Under the pieces are notes generated by a model. The model searched no databases, was not told the DNA's origin, and was given only the letters and a program-made list of their open reading frames with translations. A stretch of DNA of 64,000 nucleotides, from contig CM068583.1 in the NCBI GenBank assembly GCA_035048485.1, positions 67,134,306 through 67,198,305 of the forward strand, given 5' to 3'. Each line of letters starts with the position of its first letter. Within the stretch, counting starts at the first letter, position 1. Of the stretch, positions 25,383 to 35,130 are shown in pieces. Position numbers and translations under genes: made by a program. Origin of the DNA: Pteria penguin (lineage: Eukaryota; Mollusca; Bivalvia; Pterioida; Pteriidae).

Positions 25383-26190
25383 CTATTTGTTTACTATTTC
25401 CCCGTTCACTATTAGTTTTCCGTTTCCAAATTTCCATCTCTTGTTTTCATGCTTTGCTTTTTCAATTTCAGGTTTGAGTTCCATTTTAAGCTTCAGATCC
25501 GCATCGGTTAGATCGTCCACAATGTAATATTCCTCCTTTTCCAGTTGCTTTCTACATTTTCGCAATATTTCCATTTTCTTGTTATGCTGCAAGACTTTCA
25601 ATATAATGTGTCTTGGTTTCCCTTGTCTTGATTTGCCAGTACGGTGCGCTTTTGTCACATTTACATTTCGTACACCCACTTTTTCAATCACCTGTTGTGC
25701 GATGTACGTAGGGTCTTCATTCTCGTGTTCTGGATAACCCACTATTCTGATGTTATTTTCTCGTGAAAACCGTTCCAACTTGTTCGTGTGATCACTTAAT
25801 TTCTTTAATTCAGAAGCGGACATATTCGACTCTCGTAATTTACCCTCTACCTGTTTACAAACTGTGTCACTGATTGAACAATCTATCTTGTCGACACGCT
25901 TCGTGATTTCCTTTACCCGTGTACTTGTTTGTTTACATACCACTAGCAAGTGTTCGAATTAGTCATTTATGAATTCTGTCGATTTTCTATTTCTTCTACC
26001 CTTTTCTGTAATTTCTTTTGGTTTTCATCTAACTTTGCAACATAAACACTTTATAACCATGTTATACCGTACTCAACTTGCAAGAGCCGTATCACATTTA
26101 TGCATTACCCAGTCTGTCAACAATATTATCTTTAACAACTTCGTGCAGTTCTGTCAACGTCCCTCGTATGTATCGTATCAAGGACAACTC
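25383..26190 (-). pseudogene. LINE ORF1 (L1-type coiled coil plus RRM), broken
   Basis: The 188-codon frame from 25949 to 25383 has a heptad-like charged helix, then NNIRIVGYPE, then PRHIILKV, and a C-terminal EIEKAKHENKRWKF segment. That is the order found in L1 ORF1 RNA-binding proteins (Transposase_22 type). Upstream, frames at 25970-26190 read KLDENQKKLQKRVEEIENRQ and ELHEVVKDNIVDRLG. These extend the coiled coil across at least one frameshift and stops. Confidence 0.85.
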
Positions 26191-26615
26191 GCAGTTTCTA
26201 ATTATACCATTCATGTGCACAATTATTACAACCAAGAAAACTGAGAACATACTACAAGCACCATCTTGACCAAGTTTCCTAGTATGTTGTTATATTTCGC
26301 TGCGGCAAAGTTGTCTGTACAACTGCTTACGACGCGATGTCATTTCACTCATGTGTGAATCAATTTGTGACTAAAAATTAATCATAAAGTATTGAGAATA
26401 TTAAAATGACGAAAATTCTTAAGTCAAAACAATAACTATCAATTCGTTGCTCGATGCTTCTGTCTGTCTTTAGGTCTACTTTGTTCATCGGAAGAATATG
26501 TAAACATTTCGCTATCCGTCCTCTTAGCAACGTGGAATATGGGGTAATTTCAAAGAGAAGAAAATGGTGCTTTTGTTACAGTGAATTTAAATGGGGATAA
26601 ACGTACTGTGTTTGG

Positions 26616-26736
26616 TTGTTTCCGACAGGTATACCATGATTATGACGTTGGAAACCACCGTTTACCTGGCCCCGCAAGAGTCTCTTGGAAAACTCTGTTT
26701 CAAATGGTATAACCACGGTGTACCTGTCGGAAACAA
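26616..26736. mobile_element. 121-bp inverted-repeat MITE
   Basis: TTGTTTCCGACAGGTA at the left is mirrored by TACCTGTCGGAAACAA at the right. Inner arms match imperfectly for about 40 bp in total. No clear TSD. Confidence 0.75.
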
Positions 26737-26755
26737 TCATTCACAGTGCGTTTAA

Positions 26756-27569
26756 CCACAGGGGTGACCTTACATAGAGAATCTCCCAAGACGTAATCCG
26801 TAATAGACTAGTAATACGTCAATAGGTAAAAGGGAAGACTCGTATCACAGGGTTACCAACATCAAACCTCGATATCTCCGCTAATTTTGCACGCTTTGAC
26901 AAAAACCTAGTACCGATTGATCAGGGAGAGTCTCTTCTCTTTGTATATATACACTTTGTTACTGTTTACCCATATAATCCATCTTTTTTTGCACGATTAT
27001 TTCAATTTGCCTCCAAACGGACGGTTAATGGATACACCGTGCCATAAATAACGCCGCAATGTCCTTTAACCCGAGTCCGCAAATGACAACGATCTTGAGA
27101 AGAGCATACGAGGGCCATAATTTATTGATCGCTGTCATTTTTCCCGCAGATTTTACTGTATATCTTCTGACTCGATTACTTTTCTTAATGGTATGTCCCG
27201 AGAGAACACGAACGATGCGTTGCTAGGAGATTTGCTGCGGACTGGGATTAAAGGTCATTGCGGCGTTATTTACAACACGATGTATCCATTAACCGTCTGT
27301 TTGGAGACAAATTGAAATAATCGTGCAAAAAAAAAAAAAAGATGGATTATATGGGTAAACAGTAACAAAGTGTATATATACAAAGAGAAGAGACTCTCCC
27401 CGATCGATCGGTACCAGGTTTTTGTCAAAGCGTGCAAAATTAGCGGAGATATCGAGGTTTGATGTTGGTCGCCCCTGTGATACGAGTCTTCCCTTTTACC
27501 TATTGACGTATTACTAGTCTATTGTGGATTAGGTCTTGGGATTTCTTAATGAAAGGTCACCCCTGTGGC
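26756..27569. mobile_element. Foldback element, 330-bp arms, TTAA flanks
   Basis: The left arm (26756-27081) and right arm (27236-27569) are inverted copies of about 330 bp with only scattered mismatches and a longer A/T run on one side; the loop is about 154 bp. The termini are CCACAGGGGTGACC and its complement, and TTAA lies at 26752-26755 and 27570-27573. TTAA is the piggyBac-type target, but the assignment rests on flank and termini only. No coding frame. Confidence 0.88.
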
Positions 27570-28104
27570 TTAACCCCTTCAATAAACCACGACTAGGTAG
27601 TTGTTATTGTGGGCTGGCCTAGCTGGCCCGTTTTTGATATCGGTTTAGGAAAGTTGCATGTGTTACTGCGTTGTATACGTAGTAAAACCACACACCCAAA
27701 TGTTTTACATCAGTGATAAAATTTGGATTATATTCTCTGCGGAGAGACCACGTGTCACATCGCTGACCCACTTTATAGATTTAGCATAGATAAGCATAGT
27801 ATTTTCGGGATTTTCACCGATTTACATTACAACAGTGGAATGTTTTCGGGGGGGGGGGGGGGTTACCTTACAATTTCTGAGTATTTGTTGCGTTTCTTCA
27901 AAAGCAAAATTATAATTCGGTTGCCTTGGTGGCATTTGGCTAATCATACCGAACTATTAGAAAACAATGCTACGCTGAGAAGGACCAATATAATAATTTT
28001 ACCCCACAATTGTTACTTTTGGCAAGACAATAAACCATATTGTGTCTATAAATAAAAATCCAAGACTAAAAAGATTGCCAACCAACACGACTACAGAAGT
28101 TTAA
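27570..28104. other. Intronic, no recognisable gene
   Basis: Sequence between two foldback elements. It contains a poly-G run of about 14 at 27849-27862. A 110-codon frame crosses the poly-G run and has no recognisable domain. Confidence 0.5.
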
Positions 28105-28538
28105 CCACAGGCACTGTGTTCCATGAAGAGTGACTTTTTAAAACTACATCAACCCCCCCCCCCCCCCCCCCCCGCCTCTTTTACATCGTCTCGTTCCCCT
28201 TTCCCCTAAGGTAAGAAACGACGGTCAAAATGCAGCCATTTCCACCAGTATTTCCTACAAGTTCCGATGATAACCAGAGGAAAGTAAAGTACCAACATGT
28301 AAAATAATGTCTATCCTTTTAATATCTGTCCTCAAAATTTCATTCTTGACAGCATTTTGAAATGCACCAACAAACGCAAATTTGAACGGCACTTCGAAAC
28401 TTTTAGGAAATACTGGTTGAAGCGGCTGCATTCTGACCGTCGTTTCTTACCTTAGGGGAAAGGGGAACGAGACGATATATATAGGAAAGGGGGGATAGTT
28501 TTTAAAAGGCACTCTTCATGTAACACAGGGCCTGTGGT
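28105..28538. mobile_element. Foldback element, about 150-bp arms, TTAA flanks
   Basis: The left arm 28105-28268 and right arm about 28394-28537 are inverted copies (landmark CGTCTCGTTCCCCTTTCCCC and its complement). The left arm holds a poly-C run of about 25. The terminal sequence CCACAGG equals that of the element at 26756-27569, and TTAA flanks both sides (28101-28104, 28539-28542), so the two probably share a transposase source. Confidence 0.85.
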
Positions 28539-28579
28539 TTAACCAATAAAAGGGGAAAGGCTTGGTTAAGGTGTTATTT

Positions 28580-28646
28580 CCGGCTTCCATGTCGCGATAT
28601 AACTGAAAAATTGTTGAAAGCGACGTAATACACCAATCAACCAATA
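28580..28646 (+). mobile_element. 5'-truncated SINE tail
   Basis: Carries GGCTTCCATGTCGCGATATA through CACCAATCAACCAA, identical in kind to the 3' half of the SINE at 9384-9558. The tRNA head is missing. Confidence 0.88.
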
Positions 28647-28959
28647 AAATGTTGGTTACCCCTGCACACAGCCAGCAGCTTATAGATTGATCATGTTTTG
28701 ATGTTAAAATAAACAGTAGATGGTATGAATAGTAATTAAGTAAATTTCTATGCCATATGTACAGGCTAATCGGAGAGACAAACTCGCTGTCGCCTTATGT
28801 GCTGAATGGGTTTAAATGAATGCAGAAGATATACATGTACGGAAGTGATTTTGAAGATATATACGTCTGTGGTCGATCTACATAATCTCTGCAGTACTGT
28901 TAATTGTTGTTACGTAAAAGTCAATAATTCAGTTTTCAGAAAATGAAATGGACAGAGCA

Positions 28960-29250
28960 TTAAGAGCTGTGGTTGTATAGTAAGCGTGACGTATTTGAGT
29001 GGGAATAATCACTCGGCGAGCAGTGGCGGATCCAGATTTCCGAAAAAGGTGGGGGGGGGGGGGGGGGGGGCAGATGGGTATTAGCCAAACTTCGCAGCCA
29101 TTTTTGGTGCAAAATCTGGATTTTTACCAGTAAATATGTGACCAAAAGGGAGAGGGGGCGGGCCCCCTAAATCCGCCACTGGCGAGCATCAAGAGCTGCG
29201 TTTGTATAGTAGGCGTGACGTATTTGAGTGGGAATAATCACTCGGCGAGC
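28960..29250. repeat. 62-bp tandem duplication hosting a MITE
   Basis: A unit containing GCGTGACGTATTTGAGTGGG followed by AATAATCACTCGGC occurs at 28960-29020 and 29190-29248. The hAT-like MITE sits exactly at the junction. Confidence 0.85.
29021..29181. mobile_element. hAT-like MITE, about 160 bp, 7-8-bp TSD
   Basis: Inverted ends (C)AGTGGCGGATCCAG and CTAAATCCGCCACT(G), with a poly-G tract near 29049-29070. GGCGAGCA stands at 29015-29022 and 29181-29188; the last base overlaps the terminal repeat, so the duplication is 7 or 8 bp. Same family as 19832-19986. Confidence 0.88.
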
Positions 29251-29344
29251 ACTATAGAACGCATAGAGAAAAAAAATTCAAGTGTAAATATTAGAGTTAA
29301 AAATATATCGTCGTGTTCGATAGTAATGAAAGATATGCGATATA

Positions 29345-30950
29345 ATTTTATTTCTTTCCTTTTCTTTTCTTGTTCTATGTAAATGATATTGCCGATAATT
29401 TACATAACGTAGCTTGTCTATTTACCGATGATACTGCCATTTCTGCCTGTTCAGATAGTATTATTGAAACCAAAGAGTCATTAGATAGGGATCTCAAACA
29501 CCTCCACACGAATGGTCACAAAAATGGAAAGTAACCTTTAATCCTTCTAAAATTGAAATTCTAATGATAAGTAATCGCAATGAATCTATATCCCTAGAAT
29601 TCAATAATACTTTGATTAACTCTTCTCCAGTTCATAAACATTTAGGTCTCACATTTTCTTCGAATGCTAAATGGTCCAGTCATATTGACAATATCTGCAA
29701 ATCCGCATTGAAAGAAATAAATGTCCTACGTAAACTAAAATTCACTTTGAGTAGAAAATCTTTAAGTAAAATATATACCACGTTTATACTACCTTTATTA
29801 GAGTACGCGTGCGAAGTATGGGGAGGTGTGAGTATTGCAGATGAAGATAAATTAGAAAAAAATCCAATTCCAAGCAGCTAGGGTAGTTACAGGTTTACCA
29901 TTATTTGCTTCTAGGGAAGCTTTTTACCGGTACTTCGAGACTGGGTGGGAAAATTTTAAAAGACAGGCGAAAAAGAAAAAAGCTCACCTTATTTCATAAA
30001 ATTTATGATAAAACTACACCTCGATTTTTGAATGAAATTATAGAACCATTAGTCAGACACAATACTTACAATGTTAGAAATAATGATGACTTCACTCTTC
30101 CGAATTACAGACTTCAAAGCACTTACTACTATAAAACTTTGGAATGAGCTTGATCCAGAAATTAGACATAATTTTAATTCTAATCAATTTAAGTATTATC
30201 TACGCTCTGAAAGGGACATTCATATTGTACCTGATTATTTTCATATAGGAAACAGGAAATTTAACATCATCTTAATCAGACTTCGTAATATGCACAGCAA
30301 CCTTAACCAGACTTCGTAATATGTGCAGCAACCTTAACCAGACTTCGTTATATGTGCAGCAATCTTAACTATGATCTATTTAGAGTAAATCTTATTAATT
30401 CACCCCGTTGTTTATGTGTTGCGGCAGAAGAACACGTTTCACATTATTTACTAGAATACATATTGTACCAAAATCAAAGAACCAGTCTACTCGATAAGTT
30501 ACATATGTTTTATCCCCTCGATATTGCAACACTTTTATTTGGAAAAGACGATACATACACAGTAAAACAAAACGAATTGATTATGTTATCAGTACAAGAT
30601 TATATAAAACAAACTAAACTATTTTCATAGATATATAACAGCGCATTAAAGCCAGTTAAAGTCATCGTACCAAAATCCCCCCCCCCCTCTCTCTCTCTAG
30701 TAGTAAAATGTCGTATCATATTAATTCATTATTACTATATAATATTATACATGTATGTTCAAAAACTTGCACTTAATATGTTGTACATATGTTATAAGTT
30801 GCCATCTTGACAACTATATGTTGAGTTATAAGTTGCCATCTTGACAACTATATGTTGTATATGATAAGGAGAAGGCTATTGTAATGTTGTAATAACTTTT
30901 GCCTTATCATATTTCATGTTATCAGAATGAAATAAAATATGTTTAAACTA
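29345..30950 (+). pseudogene. 5'-truncated LINE, reverse transcriptase C-terminal half, frameshifted
   Basis: The + strand reads FYVNDIADNLHNVACLFTDD (catalytic xxDD region, FTDD in place of FADD) at about 29370-29435. Then come KWKVTFNPSKIE at about 29525, HKHLGLTFS at about 29635, ILPLLEYACEVWGG at about 29790, and a C-terminal region with EHVSHYLL at about 30430. Frame breaks occur near 29510, in an A-run near 29860, near 30110, and at a 31-bp triplication (30278-30370). A 3' untranslated region with a doubled GTTATAAGTTGCCATCTTGA segment (30798, 30832) and AATAAAATATG near 30930 probably marks the 3' end, about 60 bp before the fucosyltransferase acceptor. Jockey/CR1-like in general style. 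Confidence 0.88.
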
Positions 30951-31009
30951 CTTTTATACATAGATATTTTATTTAAATGTTGTGTAAAATAATTGTACTC
31001 ATGTTTCAG

Positions 31010-31337
31010 GTACGACACATTACCTGTAGTGATGGGAGCGCATCCAGACGAATATAGACAAGTGGCGCCACCTAATTCCTATCTTCATGTCGAGAACTTC
31101 ACATCGCCTCAAGAGTTAGCGACGTATCTTCATAAATTAGATAAATATGATGAACTTTACAACAAATATTTTGAATGGAAAGGCACTGGTGGTTTTATTA
31201 ATACAAAATTCTGGTGTCGCTTGTGTGCTTTACTCAACGACCCGCACAAACCTCGTTTGAGTATACCAGATATACAGAGTTGGTGGCGGCCGTCACGTGT
31301 ATGTATTCGAGGCAATCAGCACTGGATCAATAAATAA
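31010..31337 (+). CDS. Alpha-1,3-fucosyltransferase (GT10), coding exon 2 and stop
   Basis: Supplies the last base of codon 300 and residues 301-408, then TAA at 31335-31337. The sequence YDTLPVVMG (301-309), APPNSYLHVENF (319-330) and the C-terminal WCRLC pair with a following WW are typical of the GT10 carboxyl end. A sequon lies at N329. The acceptor is TTTCAG ending at 31009. The combined length of 408 residues is normal for the family and no catalytic-domain motif is missing, so the gene looks intact despite its 20-kb intron. AATAAA occurs at 31343-31348, too close to the stop to be certain as the polyadenylation signal. Confidence 0.93.
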
Positions 31338-31527
31338 CTAGAAATAAATTATTATAATTCTTAAACTACAATTTGGTTTTTAAGTATATTAGCTTTGAAT
31401 GTTTGTTGACTTGATCTGAATATTCAAGTGAGCTGTTCTGATTCATGTTTAAATACAATTTTTTTTTATTTTTCATATTTATTTAATACGGAAGTAACTG
31501 GCGTTATATCACTGCTACTCTCAACGT

Positions 31528-31870
31528 ACCTGAAACTATGTTACTCTGCTCAGTGTATCATGATTAATATTAATGCATGATACGTTCCTGATACTTTGTT
31601 GCTCTGCGCAGTGTATCATGATTAATATTCATGATATGTTCCTGATACTATGTTACTCTGCTCAGTGTATCATTATTGATATTCATGATACGTTCCTGAT
31701 ACTCTGTTACTCTGCTCAGTGTATCATGATTAATATTCATGATACGTTCGTGATACTATGTTGCTCTGCTCAGTGTATCTTGATTAATATTCATGATATG
31801 TTCCTGATACTGTGTTACTCTGCACAGTGGATCATGATTAATATCCATGATACCTTCCTGACACTATGTC
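31528..31870. repeat. 54-bp minisatellite, about 6 copies
   Basis: Units of GATACTATGTTACTCTGCTC plus AGTGTATCATGATTAATATT and CATGATACGTTCCT. It begins about 190 bp after the fucosyltransferase stop and may lie in its 3' UTR. A 126-codon frame reads through it because 54 is a multiple of three. Confidence 0.92.
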
Positions 31871-32063
31871 AGCCTCAACGGATCAGGCCTAAAACAACAA
31901 CACTTAAAGGACACCTTAAGTACTGTACCCCTGCCTGGATGCAGAGGCTGTGACTGAAAATGCTAAAACTGATCAAACGAGCGACGGGCGCATCTCCATT
32001 TCATTTTTAAGAATATTAAAGTCCGATTCTGTAGGTCGAAACTACAACGTCGGAAACCTGCAG

Positions 32064-32126
32064 CCCCTTCTCCCCTCGTGCTCAGACCCTTCTCCCCTTG
32101 TGCTCAGGCCCTTCTCCCCTCGTGCT
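32064..32126. repeat. 22-bp tandem repeat, 3 copies
   Basis: CTTCTCCCCTCGTGCTCAG-type units start at 32067, 32089 and 32111. Confidence 0.85.
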
Positions 32127-32203
32127 ACGTCAGTAGTGCAATGGGTTGTTGGGTGTCCCACGATTTACTTTTTCCATTTTTGACCAAATTGCAAAGCAAT
32201 TCC

Positions 32204-33210
32204 GGGTCCGGCGCCTTAAAATGAGAAAATACTTAAGTCAATTATTTTATTTTACTTTGTTCCATTAGGCCCAAAAATATATATATGTGTGAGTGTGTTT
32301 CCTATAACATGGCTGAAAATTTAAGGGTCGGTAGGACGTAGGTCGATTTTTTTAATTTAATTTTTTTTTACTACTCAGATAGGTTGTACAGGCTGATATG
32401 TCTGTCTAATATTGTCCGGTATCCTGGTTACTACATATTGCAGCCAGCACAGTTGCTAGCTGCAAGTTTGAGGTCAAAGCATAGTAATTCCATTTCCCAT
32501 AGGGTCCCATGTTAAATTACCGAACTTCCAGCAAGATTTACACAACATCCTACATTTTAGCTATATATAATCCACATATCAAAATGTTTGTCAGACCCTC
32601 CTCTATCAGAATTTTAACAGTTTACCATAGGTTATCCACCTTAATTTCGAGAAAATCATGCTGGAAGGGGGATATCCCCCAAAATTGGCCAAAATTCAAA
32701 TGTAAACAACCACCCCTTTTTAGGTCATTAAATCTTTACATTAGCGAAATGAGATAAAAATTCGTGATTTTACAGCAGAATCAATCTTTATTTATACATA
32801 GATCAAATAATTTCATCCAATCACAGCTCCTGATACATTGAAATAGTAGTCCCTCTCTCCCTACACCACATCAGCCAATCACCCCTACACCACATCAGCC
32901 AATCACGTCTCTCGTTAATTACCTTTATTTGACCTATAAGCCTTTCTTGTTTGTGAAATGCTATCTCAATTTTTTTGTCATGTCGATCCCGATATTTTTC
33001 TTGAAAAAAAACTTGAGATGTGTGGGTTAAAAACAGGGTCGGTCGGGTTATATAGGAAACACAATTATTTTTTAGGCCTTATCAAACGTTCAAATAAATT
33101 GTCATACAGAATGGTTTAATTCTATTTATCTGTATAATAAATCTCTGTAAAATCCGAATCCTAGTTATTAATTCGTTGTTGAACAGAAGAATATGAAATT
33201 ATGGCTTAAG
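32204..33210. mobile_element. GGGTCCGGC-type MITE, one end lost, interrupted
   Basis: It starts GGGTCCGGCGCC and continues with the AAATACTTAAGTC segment. After the insert at 32268-33078 it continues with CAAACGTTCAAATA, AACAGAAGAATATGAAATTA and GGCTTAAG. The expected mirror end is missing after about 33210. Relatives lie at 37959-38165 and 58358-58578. Confidence 0.82.
32268..33078. mobile_element. PIF/Harbinger-type MITE, 811 bp, TTA duplication
   Basis: Inverted ends GGCCCAAAAATA and TATTTTTTAGGCC-like (GGCCTAAAAAATAATTGTG when complemented), then a shared TGTGTTTCCTATA and GGGTCGGT a little farther in. TTA flanks at 32265-32267 and 33079-33081. A 3-bp TTA target duplication with GGCC-like termini is the Harbinger pattern. 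No coding frame. Confidence 0.8.
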
Positions 33211-34383
33211 GTGTCCGTCCGGCGATCTGTCCGGATGTCTGTCCGTTTCTGATTGAAACAAAATGGTTAAATTTATGGTGAAAGCAAAGTCACAGCAACT
33301 AAAAGAAGTACATACATAATACATCAAATAAAGGTTCCTTATGACCAGAGCTTTCCAATTATGACATTTGACCTAGTGACCTTGACCTTGGACTCTGACC
33401 TACCTTTAAAACTTTAATTTTGGCCATATTTTTCATTCAAAAAGAAAAAGTCTTTGATACGTCACACGTTGATTCCATGACTTTTGACCTTGTTACCTTC
33501 ATCTTGTTTCGAAATTGTTTTGCAATCCAGTCATACCGTCTTCAGGTCAAAAATTAGTTTTGAAAAAAAGCCTAGGAATTCGTAAAAATCAAGAAAATAC
33601 TGCATGACCACACGTGTGGACGGTATGTAATCAGTGAACAAAGAGTATGCTAAATAAAGAATGTAATAGTTTCTGTCCACGTAACAATATTGTATTGTAC
33701 AGTATTGTTGATTCATCCAAAGCTATGCAGCTTATACATGTGCATAATCTACAATAAGAGGTGGGATATAAATATATATTACATATAAGATCTTAAAATT
33801 ATGGTGAGTGTTTCTTGTGGTAAAAGCGTTTTAATGAATTTCCCCAAACTGCAGAGTTCTTTAATGTTTGGGGAGCTGAGAAGTTACACTAATTTAAAGA
33901 CAGAGTGGTTTACAAAGTAATACTTCTTCGGAAACTTTACTCTTAAAGAATGATATGAGGGAAAATGGAATTCATCCTCAGTATCTGCTTTACACAATGG
34001 GGAAAAACGTCTATTGATGGGAATATTTTATAACGTTCAGATTCCACAGCTAGGCAGTGTCAGGATCATCGTATGCTATATATTTTTATGTAGTACAGAG
34101 AGGGGCTTTGTTAAATATGACTACAATGTAACATGATCAATAAGGTGTTTGTATACAATGCACTTTGACGAAGTGTTAATTTCGGCTCACATATGTTGTT
34201 TGTAACAACTAAATCTATCAAATAGGCGCAGTTTTGTCATAATCAAGATATACTTATTATTAAGAATAGTATAACACAATTTATATATCTGTTGATTATC
34301 ATGTATTGAAGTCTATAAGCTGTAAAGCTTTTGATCAATTAACTATACAAAATTTCATTATACATTTATCAGTGGTGCTCAAA
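33211..34383. other. No gene; dispersed-repeat fragment
   Basis: 33205-33530 has a TCCGTCCGG stretch and TGACCTAGTGACCTTGACCT motifs that resemble interspersed mollusc repeats. The rest is AT-rich with nothing recognised. Confidence 0.5.
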
Positions 34384-34387
34384 TTAA

Positions 34388-34669
34388 AGGTCATGGGAAA
34401 CTTAAATTATACAAATTTATGTTTTTCCTTAAATAAGATATATTCACAACCTGTATGTTACACGGAGAAATGTTGTGTTTGACCTTATGTGACGTCACAA
34501 CTTTTTATTTCTGTAGGGACATTTAACTCTCTATTCACTCTTAATTACTGACTTATAAATGCAATTATGCCTATATGATACAGAAGAACAATCTGTTTTT
34601 TACACAAGTATGTTCATTTTTCTAAGTATCACTACTTTATACAATAAAAATTTATGTTTCCCGTGACCT
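34388..34669. mobile_element. TTAA-flanked MITE, about 280 bp
   Basis: Inverted ends AGGTCATGGGAAACTTAAAT and ATTTATGTTTCCCGTGACCT, flanked by TTAA at 34384-34387 and 34670-34673. Central AT-rich sequence with a TGACGTCA palindrome near 34489. Confidence 0.78.
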
Positions 34670-34673
34670 TTAA

Positions 34674-35130
34674 GAAAATATATCAAACTGCGTATTTTGC
34701 GAATATATATTAAAGGAAAACAGCCAATTTCAGAATAAATCATTACATTGAGAGTTGATTGTTGAAGACCGAGAATACTTTTTCAGATTTCCATATGAAC
34801 GTTCTCTATATCTAGGGCAGAGTGAAAGCCCCAGATCTCGCAAACATGACCATATCGCCCGCAGACATTCAAAGAAAGAGCGATAACTCTTGCAATTAAG
34901 CTAGCATAACACCATTATTCAACAAGAAACCGCTAAAGATGGTATTCATGACCGGATTGCAAAGCAAATTCGAAACAAGGACAAAGTCACAAAGTCATGG
35001 TTGAAAGCATGAAAATTGAAAGTACTCGTCATAAAGAACTTATGTGTGAAGTATCAAAGCCCTATCCCTATTGATTCAACAGATATAACCGAAGTTATAG
35101 TTTCCTAAATGTAAGTTTCCGCAACACCCC
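34674..35130. other. No recognisable gene
   Basis: Short frames only. The stretch might be decayed retroelement sequence upstream of the Gypsy fragment, but no motif is secure. Confidence 0.4.

Larger units (their letters stand above)
20019..26200 (-). mobile_element. Non-LTR retrotransposon, near full length, decayed and split by an insertion
   Basis: Running from 26.2 kb down to a poly-A tail (T-run at about 20019-20029): an L1-type ORF1 (about 26190-25383), the 5' part of an endonuclease (about 25300-24720), an inserted element (about 22843-24718), then the rest of the endonuclease, the reverse transcriptase and the C-terminus (about 22842-20219). Several frameshifts show it is dead. It lies antisense inside the fucosyltransferase intron. 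The clade is not certain; an ORF1 with coiled coil and RRM plus an AP-type endonuclease is compatible with several LINE lineages. Confidence 0.9.
10911..31009 (+). other. 20.1-kb fucosyltransferase intron
   Basis: The donor is GTAAGT at 10911 and the acceptor TTTCAG ends at 31009. The phase is 2: AT at the end of exon 1 plus G at the start of exon 2 restores Met300, and the joined frame reads QGLM then YDTLPVVMG, exactly the continuous GT10 motif. The length is almost entirely repeats, listed separately: tandem arrays, SINEs, two LINEs and many MITE-like elements. The longest stretches with no recognised feature are 10911-11792 and 18243-19116. Confidence 0.9.
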
